Below are positions 1-6,924 of a DNA stretch of 17,457 nt, piece by piece. A program made the position numbers and the translations under genes. The first letter of the stretch is position 1; every line of letters begins with the position of its first letter. The DNA is from Eudoraea sp. (GTDB lineage Bacteria > Bacteroidota > Bacteroidia > Flavobacteriales > Flavobacteriaceae), in contig JAHEBI010000009.1 in NCBI GenBank assembly GCA_024642325.1, positions 1-17,457 on the forward strand, read 5' to 3'. The notes under the pieces were generated by a model. The model did no database searches, was not told the origin of the DNA, and was given only the letters and a program-made list of their open reading frames with translations.

Positions 1-837
1 TAGGTCATTATAATCTATATAAGCAACTCCTTTTTCATTGCAATGCGCTTTGATCAATTCCAGATACGTATAATATTTGTTACTCATATACTTCCGGTGA
101 ATAGGAGCACTCACAAAAAACAAAGGAACATTCTTATCTTTAAAAAGCCCGATAATATTATCGATTACTTCCTTCTGTCCTTCGCTTAGTTTTTGACTTT
201 GAATTATTTGAGGGGTAGCCAATGTCTCCTTGTCCCTGGTGTTCCTTTTCCAACTTTTCTTGTCAAAGTACATTTGGGTCTTAAAACCCTTGAAATAATC
301 ATCATCCCTGTTTAGTACGAACTCCGGCTGAAAGAATCGCTCTTTCCAAAGTGTGTGTTCCCGTATAGCAGGAAACACATTTAATAGGTTTTGTCTTCCG
401 TATAATCTATTATGCACTTCAATCTTGTCTAAAGAGAAGTCCATATAATCCAGTGTACCGTACTGAAAAGATGCCGCGCGTTCATCCAATGGAGGTTCCA
501 TAATTGTGGATTGGAAAATATCTACCACCCCTAACCTGATATTTTTCTTAGTAATTGCCTCCTCAACGACGTGAAGCGTAACCATTAAATTTTGTACAGG
601 CGCCCCATAATTAAAGGTATTCACCTTGATTTCATTTTCAAATACCCTTGGGTCAAATGCGGTATATGCATGTGAAGATCCAAAAAAAGCAATGGCAATG
701 TCCTCTTTGTCATTGCGATGTTCTTTACTTTTTATCGACTGCATATTTTCCTTGTTCAGGAATAACCTACTGGAAAAAACAATAAGTCCAAGAACTAAAA
801 CTGAAAAAAATATGACCCTTATAAAAAACTTGAACAT
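1..837 (-). CDS. SGNH-type hydrolase, putative polysaccharide O-acetylation partner (partial, C-terminus outside window)
   Basis: The frame is open from an ATG at 837 to the left edge (279 codons), so the C-terminus is missing. Residues about 4-21 form a hydrophobic signal-anchor, followed by a short linker and the nucleophile block FFGSSHAYTAFDP (residues 51-63), which resembles the GDS block of SGNH hydrolases with Ser55 as the probable nucleophile. The C-terminal DxxH block expected in this superfamily is not reached; the last visible residues, YIDYNDL, resemble its approach. The gene begins one base after the stop of the MBOAT gene, so the two are almost certainly translated together. AlgI/AlgJ- and DltB/DltD-like pairs combine an MBOAT acyltransferase with an SGNH-fold protein that moves acyl groups onto an extracytoplasmic polymer; I infer the same role here. 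Substrate unknown. It could also be a deacetylase. Confidence 0.75.
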   Translation of the reverse strand, partial: MFKFFIRVIFFSVLVLGLIVFSSRLFLNKENMQSIKSKEHRNDKEDIAIAFFGSSHAYTAFDPRVFENEIKVNTFNYGAPVQNLMVTLHVVEEAITKKNIRLGVVDIFQSTIMEPPLDERAASFQYGTLDYMDFSLDKIEVHNRLYGRQNLLNVFPAIREHTLWKERFFQPEFVLNRDDDYFKGFKTQMYFDKKSWKRNTRDKETLATPQIIQSQKLSEGQKEVIDNIIGLFKDKNVPLFFVSAPIHRKYMSNKYYTYLELIKAHCNEKGVAYIDYNDL

Positions 838-838
838 C

Positions 839-2308
839 CTAAAATTGAAAATAAATGAATTCCGTTGGTGCCATATCCCCGTAGACCCCAAATATTAGAA
901 TAACAAACACAATGCAAACATACACAAAGTATCTAAAAACCGCGTTTTGAGAGGACAACCATTGTATGGCCGCTTTCTTTTTATGAAAGAGATCAAATAG
1001 CAATAACACGGCAATAGCCACAATGGCAACCCAAAATTCTGCCCTATCCAACCCTAGCTTAAACAAACCCCCATAGTACAGGTCTTTATAGTTGTCTACA
1101 AGGGAATTGGAAATGATAGAAAAGGCATCTTTAAGGCTGTTCGCCCTGAAAAAGACCCAGGATATACATACGATAAGAAAAGTAATCCCTGCGAATACCA
1201 GTTTGTTAGAGAAGCTATTCCTGTTTACCCTAAGCGTATTATAGGTATAAGTCTTAAGGGGAATTAATGCCTTTTCAAGCATGATGATCAACCCATGAAT
1301 GGCGCCCCAAATTATAAAGGTCATGGCGGCCCCATGCCAGAGGCCACTTATCAAGAAAACGGTAAACAGGTTAAAATATGTCCTTGCTTCCCCTTTCCTG
1401 TTTCCCCCTAAAGGGATATACACGTAGTCCCTGAACCAGGTAGACAATGAAATATGCCACCTGCGCCAAAACTCCGTGATGGATTTGGAGAAATACGGGC
1501 TGTCAAAATTCTTCATTAGGTCAAAGCCCATGGTCCGGCCAATTCCTATGGCAATATCCGAATAACCCGAAAAATCGCAATAAATCTGAAAGGCGAAAAA
1601 TATCGTCGCCACTATGGTTTCATAACCATAGTACTCCGACGGATTATTGTACACCTGATTGACAAGGATAGCGACACGGTCTGCAATAACCATTTTCTTG
1701 AACAACCCAAAAGCCATTAACAATAAACCGCTTTTTACATGCTCATAGTTAAACCTGTAGGTTTTGTAAAACTGGGGCAATAAATGGGACGCCCTTTCTA
1801 TGGGACCAGCCACCAGTTGGGGGAAAAAGGCCACAAACGTAAAAAAAGACAGTATGTCTTTGGTTGGTTTAAGCTGGTTCCTGTATACGTCTATGGTATA
1901 ACTCAATGTTTGAAAGGTGTAAAAGCTGATGCCCACCGGCAATATGATTTTCAAGGTACTGACTTCTATGGATTTGCCGAACAATCTGAAAGAATCTACA
2001 AAGGTTTCAATAAAAAAGTTGGTGTATTTGAAGTAGCATAAAAAACCCAGGTTGACCAGTAAGCTAAGCCCTAGCAATAATTTCCTGCGATTGTAATGGC
2101 TTGTTTGAGACAATTGATAGCCCACCACGTAATCTACAAGGGAGCTGATGGCAATCAAAAACAAAAAACGCCAATCCCACCAACCGTAAAAAAAGTAACT
2201 GGCAACCAGCAGGAAAACGTTTCTGGGTGTTTTATTTTTTGCGACCACCCAATAAAAGGCAAAGACCAGCGGAAAAAATATGGCAAAATCCAGAGAGTTA
2301 AATAGCAT
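839..2308 (-). CDS. MBOAT family O-acyltransferase (AlgI/DltB-like)
   Basis: A 489-residue multi-spanning membrane protein of normal length for the AlgI-like branch of the membrane-bound O-acyltransferases. It opens with the typical N-terminus MLFNSLDFAIFFPLVFAFYW. It contains the conserved WRRWHISLSTWFRDYVYIPL block with His285, and the active-site segment GLWHGAAMTFIIWGAIHG with the invariant His325. Family members transfer an acyl group, usually acetyl, from a cytoplasmic donor across the membrane to a polysaccharide. The SGNH gene follows after one base, and dTDP-rhamnose genes lie upstream in the same orientation, so O-acetylation of a rhamnose-containing surface polymer is a reasonable inference. 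The region is more GC-rich than the rfb genes (31 of 60 bases are G or C at 1381-1440, against 17 of 60 at 4801-4860), suggesting a different origin. Start at the ATG at 2308, nine bases after the stop of the upstream remnant. Confidence 0.92.
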   Translation of the reverse strand: MLFNSLDFAIFFPLVFAFYWVVAKNKTPRNVFLLVASYFFYGWWDWRFLFLIAISSLVDYVVGYQLSQTSHYNRRKLLLGLSLLVNLGFLCYFKYTNFFIETFVDSFRLFGKSIEVSTLKIILPVGISFYTFQTLSYTIDVYRNQLKPTKDILSFFTFVAFFPQLVAGPIERASHLLPQFYKTYRFNYEHVKSGLLLMAFGLFKKMVIADRVAILVNQVYNNPSEYYGYETIVATIFFAFQIYCDFSGYSDIAIGIGRTMGFDLMKNFDSPYFSKSITEFWRRWHISLSTWFRDYVYIPLGGNRKGEARTYFNLFTVFLISGLWHGAAMTFIIWGAIHGLIIMLEKALIPLKTYTYNTLRVNRNSFSNKLVFAGITFLIVCISWVFFRANSLKDAFSIISNSLVDNYKDLYYGGLFKLGLDRAEFWVAIVAIAVLLLFDLFHKKKAAIQWLSSQNAVFRYFVYVCIVFVILIFGVYGDMAPTEFIYFQF

Positions 2309-2317
2309 ATATTACTG

Positions 2318-2413
2318 TTAAACAAGTCCAAATTCCCCGTAGAATTCCTGTTTGGTTCTCCGGAGGTAGTTCAGCACCAAAGGGTGGGCGTTCCTGAAAT
2401 GCTCCAATATTAG
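2318..2413 (-). pseudogene. Probable 3' remnant of an unidentified gene
   Basis: Between in-frame stops at 2414-2416 and 2318-2320 the minus strand encodes LILEHFRNAHPLVLNYLRR followed by TKQEFYGEFGLV and a stop. This reads like an authentic protein C-terminus: mixed charged and aromatic residues, GC-rich codon use like the adjacent MBOAT gene (30 of 60 bases G or C at 2341-2400). Its stop lies nine bases before the MBOAT start, which is normal operon spacing. No convincing start exists; a TTG at 2407 would give only 29 residues. I infer the tail of a gene that once preceded the MBOAT gene and lost its 5' part. I do not recognise the family. It might instead be chance coding. Confidence 0.4.
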
Positions 2414-2577
2414 TTAAAAAGCAATATATAAGGGCGATTCCTATATCGATTATCGTCTCGCTCTTAAACCCATGGCCTTCTCCTCATTTTCCCGGGATAC
2501 AACAATCGCAGTATAAATTCCCGAGTTCATCCATGGAGGAAAATCTCTTAGTTTCCTACTCTGGCTTAAGATTGGGC

Positions 2578-3354
2578 TTAAGCTGATAACACACTATTAG
2601 CCGGCCGAGCGGCAAAAGTACGATAATTCTTTGCTTTTTCTACCCTAACTTTCTTATCCAGGTTACCTTCTATCAATATTTTTTTTGCAAAATCATACCA
2701 GGTCATAGCTTTCCCATCTGTAAAATGATAAAGGCCGTATTTTGTGTTCTGAGAAGTAATTAAATTTAAAATGTATTTTGCTAAATTATTTGCATTTGTA
2801 GGGCATCCTGTTTGTTCATCTGTAATATAAAGCACACGCTCAGTATGAGCCTTATTTATAATTGTCTTATAGAAATTGTTGCCGTATTCAGAATAAAGCC
2901 ATGAGGTCCTGATAATGTAATATTTGTCTAAAATTTTTTGGATATAATTTTCCCCAGCTAATTTTGACCTGCCATATTCATTTATCGGGTTTGGAATATC
3001 ATCAACATAATAGGCCCCTTCTTTTTTCCCATCAAAAACGTAATCGGTCGAAATATGTATCAGAACCACATTATTGTTCTTACAAGCAGTGGCAATATTA
3101 TTGACTCCATCGGCATTCACCGCAAATGCCCTTTCTGGAGTTTTTTCTGCTTGCTCCACATTGGTATAGGCCGCACAGTTAATGCAGTAATCGTAATTCC
3201 CGGATTTAAATGCTGAGTTTACACTTTTTACATTGGTTATATCTAAACCTTTGGAATCCAGAAATTTAAAATCCAAAGAATTATAATTACCGGCGATTTT
3301 CTGTAAACATTTTCCCAATTGCCCATTAGACCCTGTTACCAAAATTCTTTTCAT
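2578..3354 (-). CDS. rfbD: dTDP-4-dehydrorhamnose reductase (RmlD)
   Basis: This is the last enzyme of dTDP-L-rhamnose synthesis, reducing dTDP-4-dehydro-6-deoxy-L-mannose with NAD(P)H. It is an extended short-chain dehydrogenase: dinucleotide-binding GSNGQLG at residues 8-14, NCAAYTNVEQAE at 59-70, STDYVFDG at 102-109 and the catalytic pair Tyr127/Lys131 in EYGRSK. TSWLYSEYG, the CPTNANNLA segment and the RP.NSVL signature near the C-terminus are also typical. The start overlaps the rfbC stop by four bases (ATGA). At 258 residues it is shorter than the roughly 280-300 common in the family, and it stops directly after RPANSVLSA, where many homologues continue for 20 or more residues. The G+C content rises in the last 60 bases. 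Either a natural short form or a 3' end trimmed by recombination; the catalytic core is intact. Confidence 0.93.
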   Translation of the reverse strand: MKRILVTGSNGQLGKCLQKIAGNYNSLDFKFLDSKGLDITNVKSVNSAFKSGNYDYCINCAAYTNVEQAEKTPERAFAVNADGVNNIATACKNNNVVLIHISTDYVFDGKKEGAYYVDDIPNPINEYGRSKLAGENYIQKILDKYYIIRTSWLYSEYGNNFYKTIINKAHTERVLYITDEQTGCPTNANNLAKYILNLITSQNTKYGLYHFTDGKAMTWYDFAKKILIEGNLDKKVRVEKAKNYRTFAARPANSVLSA

Positions 3355-3896
3355 AACTCCAGCTCTTTAAAAAGGGGTAGCTTTTTGTCTTTTTCGGAAA
3401 GAATTATGAATTCAGAAGGAAATTCCCAGTCAATGTTTAAATCGGGATCATTATAGATTATTCCACCTTCTGCCTCTTTTTTGTAATATTGATCGCACTT
3501 ATAGATAAATTGGGTGTTATCGTACAAAGCAAGAAACCCATGGGCCAATCCTTGAGGTATAAATAACATTTTTTTATTTTCCTCAGAAAGTCTGATCTTA
3601 AAATATTCGCCAAAACTTCTACTTTGTTTTCTTATATCTACCACTATATCTATTACTTCACCCCGAATAACTCGAACCAGTTTTGTCTGAGCAAAGACCC
3701 CATTTTGAAAATGTAACCCTCTTAATACACCTTTGGTGGAAATAGAATGGTTGTCCTGAACAAAATCTATAGGCATGCCCAGATAATGTTCTAAAGACTT
3801 TTTATTATAAGATTCAAAAAAAGCCCCCCTATTATCTTCAAAAATAGTTGGTTCTATAACGACACAGCCTTCAATATTAGTTTTTGTAATTGTCAA
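3351..3896 (-). CDS. rfbC: dTDP-4-dehydrorhamnose 3,5-epimerase (RmlC)
   Basis: The third enzyme of the dTDP-L-rhamnose pathway, epimerising C3 and C5 of the 4-keto-6-deoxy sugar. Length 181 residues, normal for this cupin family. Visible signatures: EPTIFEDNRGAFFESYN (residues 15-31), the QDNHS segment, and GVLRGLHFQ (56-64) with catalytic His62 and substrate-binding Arg59. Further downstream are EVIDIVVDIRK, IPQGLAHGFLAL and the late YNDPDLNIDW block. All key residues are present and the protein appears complete. It lies between rfbA (28-base gap) and rfbD (four-base overlap), consistent with one transcript. Confidence 0.96.
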   Translation of the reverse strand: MTITKTNIEGCVVIEPTIFEDNRGAFFESYNKKSLEHYLGMPIDFVQDNHSISTKGVLRGLHFQNGVFAQTKLVRVIRGEVIDIVVDIRKQSRSFGEYFKIRLSEENKKMLFIPQGLAHGFLALYDNTQFIYKCDQYYKKEAEGGIIYNDPDLNIDWEFPSEFIILSEKDKKLPLFKELEL

Positions 3897-3924
3897 TTTG
3901 AATATGATTATGTGGTGTTTTGAA

Positions 3925-4782
3925 TTATTTTAATCCCATCAGGTATTTGCCATAACCACTCTTTAATAATGGCTTAGCTAAGGCATGCAATTGCTCTTTT
4001 GTAATATATCCCTGAGAATAAGCTTCTTCTTCTATTGATCCAATTTTAAGGCCTTGTCTTTCTTCAATAACTTCAACAAACTGCGATGCCTGCATTAAAG
4101 ATTGAAACGTGCCGGTATCCAGCCAGGCTGTACCCCTGTCTAAAATACTAACTTTAAGTTTTCCGTTATCCAAATAGGCCTTATTGATATCTGTAATTTC
4201 TAATTCTCCTCTTTCACTGGGCCTAATGTTTTTGGCAATATGTATAACCTCATTATCATAAAAATAAATCCCTGGAACCGCATAATTAGATTTAGGATGT
4301 TTTGGTTTTTCTTCTATAGAAATAGCCTTACCCGCATCGTCAAATTCAACCACACCGTAGCGTTCCGGATCTTGAACATGATATCCAAATATAATACCTC
4401 CAATGGGATTACTATTTTGTTGCAATAAACCCGCCAGTCCAGCGCCATAAAATATATTATCCCCTAATATTAACGCGACTTTGTCAGTGCCTATAAAATC
4501 TGATCCAATAATAAAAGCTTCCGCCAGCCCTTTGGGTTCTTTTTGAATGGCATAGCTGAACCTGCAGCCCAGTTGTCTGCCATCCCCCAGAAGTTTCTTG
4601 AAGAGAGGGCAATTTTCTGGATCAGTTATGATTAAAATATCCTGTATCCCAGCCGACATTAATGTAGCTAAAGGGTAATAAATCATCGGTTTGTCATATA
4701 CAGGCATAAGCTGTTTGCTCATAGCCAATGTAATAGGATGTAAGCGCGTTCCAGACCCTCCCGCTAATATTATTCCTTTCAT
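3925..4782 (-). CDS. rfbA: Glucose-1-phosphate thymidylyltransferase (RmlA)
   Basis: Makes dTDP-glucose from dTTP and glucose-1-phosphate, the entry step of the rhamnose pathway. It is 285 residues long, matching the usual 285-295. The nucleotidyltransferase signature begins at once: MKGIILAGGSGTRLHP with GGSGTR at residues 8-13, Lys23 in MSKQLMPVYDKPM, then LILGDNIFYG with a metal-binding aspartate, YGVVEFDD, SIEEKPKHPKSNYAVPGIYF and RGTAWLDTGT. No interruption or missing motif is seen. It starts 11 bases after the rfbB stop and ends 28 bases before rfbC. Confidence 0.97.
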   Translation of the reverse strand: MKGIILAGGSGTRLHPITLAMSKQLMPVYDKPMIYYPLATLMSAGIQDILIITDPENCPLFKKLLGDGRQLGCRFSYAIQKEPKGLAEAFIIGSDFIGTDKVALILGDNIFYGAGLAGLLQQNSNPIGGIIFGYHVQDPERYGVVEFDDAGKAISIEEKPKHPKSNYAVPGIYFYDNEVIHIAKNIRPSERGELEITDINKAYLDNGKLKVSILDRGTAWLDTGTFQSLMQASQFVEVIEERQGLKIGSIEEEAYSQGYITKEQLHALAKPLLKSGYGKYLMGLK

Positions 4783-4793
4783 TAGATTATATG

Positions 4794-5855
4794 TTACTGA
4801 TTGGTCTCTTTTTCATTATACATTTTTTCGTAATATTCTATATAATCCCCTGAAGTAACGTGATCCAGCCATTCCTGGTTTTCAAGATACCAATCAATGG
4901 TCATTTCCAGACCTTCTTCAAAAGTAACGGAAGGTCTCCATCCCAGCTCTTTATTTATTTTACTGGCATCTATAGCATATCTTAAATCATGCCCTGGCCT
5001 GTCTTTAACATAGGTTATCAATTTCAACGACGTTCCTTCCTCTCTGTTTAATTTTTGATCCAGCAACCTACAAAGAAGTTTAACCAAATCTATATTCTGC
5101 CATTCGTTAAAGCCACCAATATTGTAGGTCTCCTGGTTTTTCCCTTTGTGAAAAACCAAGTCGATCGCAGCCGCATGGTCTTTGACATATAGCCAGTCAC
5201 GTGTATATTTGCCATCGCCATATACCGGTAAGGGTTTGTTTTGGATGATGTTGGTAATGCATAGTGGAATTAACTTTTCGGGAAAATGGTTAGGACCATA
5301 GTTATTTGAACAATTTGTAATGATATATGGCAAGCCATAAGTTTCGCCGTATGCCCTCACAAAGTGATCTGAACTCGCTTTTGAAGCAGCATATGGAGAA
5401 TTTGGATTATAGGGTGTCTTTTCAGTAAATAAACCTGTCTTACCCAGAGAGCCATATACCTCATCCGTACTTATATGATAAAAACGTCTATTTGATGTTT
5501 CTTCTTTCCATACATCTTTGGCGGCATTCAATAAATTAACGGTGCCAAAAATATTAGTTTTTACAAAGGCCAAAGGGTCAGTGATAGATCTATCCACATG
5601 TGATTCGGCTGCAAGATGAATTACCCCATCAAAGCGATACTTCTCAAAAATGGTATTGATAAATATACTGTCTAAAATATCTCCTTTGATAAAAAAATAA
5701 TTGGGCAGGTTCTCAATGTCACTTAGATTTTCAAGATTTCCGGCATAAGTAAGAGCATCGAGGTTGTATATTTTATAATTTGGATAGTTATTTACAAATC
5801 TTCGGACAACATGGGAACCAATAAATCCTGCCCCTCCTGTAATTAGCATATTCAT
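4794..5855 (-). CDS. rfbB: dTDP-glucose 4,6-dehydratase (RmlB)
   Basis: Converts dTDP-glucose to dTDP-4-dehydro-6-deoxy-glucose with bound NAD+. The 353-residue length is typical. Motifs seen: GGAGFIG (residues 7-13) for NAD+, HLAAESHVDRSI (80-91), STDEVYG (129-135) with the active-site Thr-Asp-Glu at 130-132, and the Tyr155/Lys159 pair in YAASK. NCSNNYGPNHFPEKLIP, YGDGKYTRDWLYV and DRPGHDLRYAID are also present. Two adjacent ATGs (5855 and 5849) could start the protein (MNM or MLITGG) and no Shine-Dalgarno sequence distinguishes them. A 68-base gap separates it from the upstream membrane-protein gene. It heads the rfbBACD set, which appears complete for dTDP-L-rhamnose. Confidence 0.97.
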   Translation of the reverse strand: MNMLITGGAGFIGSHVVRRFVNNYPNYKIYNLDALTYAGNLENLSDIENLPNYFFIKGDILDSIFINTIFEKYRFDGVIHLAAESHVDRSITDPLAFVKTNIFGTVNLLNAAKDVWKEETSNRRFYHISTDEVYGSLGKTGLFTEKTPYNPNSPYAASKASSDHFVRAYGETYGLPYIITNCSNNYGPNHFPEKLIPLCITNIIQNKPLPVYGDGKYTRDWLYVKDHAAAIDLVFHKGKNQETYNIGGFNEWQNIDLVKLLCRLLDQKLNREEGTSLKLITYVKDRPGHDLRYAIDASKINKELGWRPSVTFEEGLEMTIDWYLENQEWLDHVTSGDYIEYYEKMYNEKETNQ

Positions 5856-5923
5856 AATGATAAGGTTTTCAGTATTGGACTATTATTATTGACTTTTAAA
5901 TTATATGTTCTTTAATAACATAA

Positions 5924-6922
5924 TCAATTATTAAGTTGAGCAGCTTTTCTATTGATAAATTTGGTAATATCAATCAAAAAGAAAATTGAGATTAAAATAA
6001 GAGGAAGCAGAACTATTTTTTTTCCTAATATGGTTTTCTGAGCCTTCTGGTTTTCACCAAAGTATATTATGCTTATAGCATTTTTTTGTTCCTGGAGTTC
6101 TATTTTTTTAGTTTCAATGTCGCGAATAAGATTGTTTTTTAATTCAAAGAGTCTTGCAATGTCCAATTGCTTTTCATTATCCAGTATAATTCTTTGGTCT
6201 TCCATTTGTCCTTCGGTGCCAGCCATTTTATCAGAATATCTGCTAATTAGTTCATCCATTTGAAGCAATAAGCCCTCGTCTTGCTTTATTCGTGCTTGTG
6301 CATTTTCCAGGTTTATTTTGATCAATTCATTATAGTAACTATTGGAGTTAATATATTCCATGACCTTTTGAGAAAATATTTTGCCCTTTTCTGAATCTTT
6401 ATAATAGAATACAATTCTATAATATATTGAGCTTTTTTTTAAAATTTCATTTCTTATAATATCCTTTACAAGTCCATCAGTCTGAAATTTCTCCAAAAGT
6501 TCCAGGTACTCAAGATTGTCATCAGAGTTGCTTTCATCCAAGGTTTCATCTATCATGATCTCATAGTCCTTCAAACTTGAAACCTCTACACCAATTCTAC
6601 TAAAAAATGATATGTCGTTAGCCCGAATATTCGCCTGAATTTCATTAACCACATCATATAAATAGCCCTTGCTCTCCAAATTCGGTTTTACGATAACCTC
6701 TGTTTTAAATTTTTCTTTTACAATTTGATTTAACCCTAAGCCAATTAACACCCCCACCACAGCGAGTCCGAGTAAAATCAGGAAATTCTTTTTGAAATAG
6801 AGAAAAATTCTTAAAAACGATCTGAATAACCTATTAAAGCCATTGCCTATCATATTAAATAGCTGCCCTAAATCTATTTCATCATTTGATGAGGTTTCTT
6901 TCGGTGTTTGTTGATCTGCCAT
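5924..6922 (-). CDS. Wzz-like chain-length determinant / coiled-coil inner-membrane protein
   Basis: A 332-residue protein with two predicted membrane segments. The first is at about residues 46-67 (FLILLGLAVVGVLIGLGLN), preceded by a polar cytoplasmic tail. The second is near the C-terminus at about 303-317 (IVLLPLILISIFFLI). Between them is a long periplasmic region with heptad-like, charged stretches at about 200-283. This hairpin plan matches polysaccharide co-polymerases of the Wzz/GNVR group, and the gene sits two bases after the DUF6909-like gene and just upstream of rfbB. It lacks the proline-rich motif usual around the second membrane helix of canonical Wzz proteins and carries no tyrosine-kinase domain. 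A role in polymer length control or export is inferred from topology and position only. Confidence 0.65.
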   Translation of the reverse strand: MADQQTPKETSSNDEIDLGQLFNMIGNGFNRLFRSFLRIFLYFKKNFLILLGLAVVGVLIGLGLNQIVKEKFKTEVIVKPNLESKGYLYDVVNEIQANIRANDISFFSRIGVEVSSLKDYEIMIDETLDESNSDDNLEYLELLEKFQTDGLVKDIIRNEILKKSSIYYRIVFYYKDSEKGKIFSQKVMEYINSNSYYNELIKINLENAQARIKQDEGLLLQMDELISRYSDKMAGTEGQMEDQRIILDNEKQLDIARLFELKNNLIRDIETKKIELQEQKNAISIIYFGENQKAQKTILGKKIVLLPLILISIFFLIDITKFINRKAAQLNN

Positions 6923-6924
6923 GT

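Noticed and set aside
1784..2305. Plus-strand open frames of 69-85 codons opposite the MBOAT gene.
   Set aside because: They are antisense shadows of a clear membrane acyltransferase gene, with no independent motif or signal.
2414..2577. Possible frameshifted continuation of rfbD in another frame, open to a stop at about 2437.
   Set aside because: The reading (containing KLRDFPPWMNSGIYTA) does not resemble the expected RmlD C-terminus, and other frames stop quickly, so I kept it as non-coding scar rather than a frameshifted gene end.
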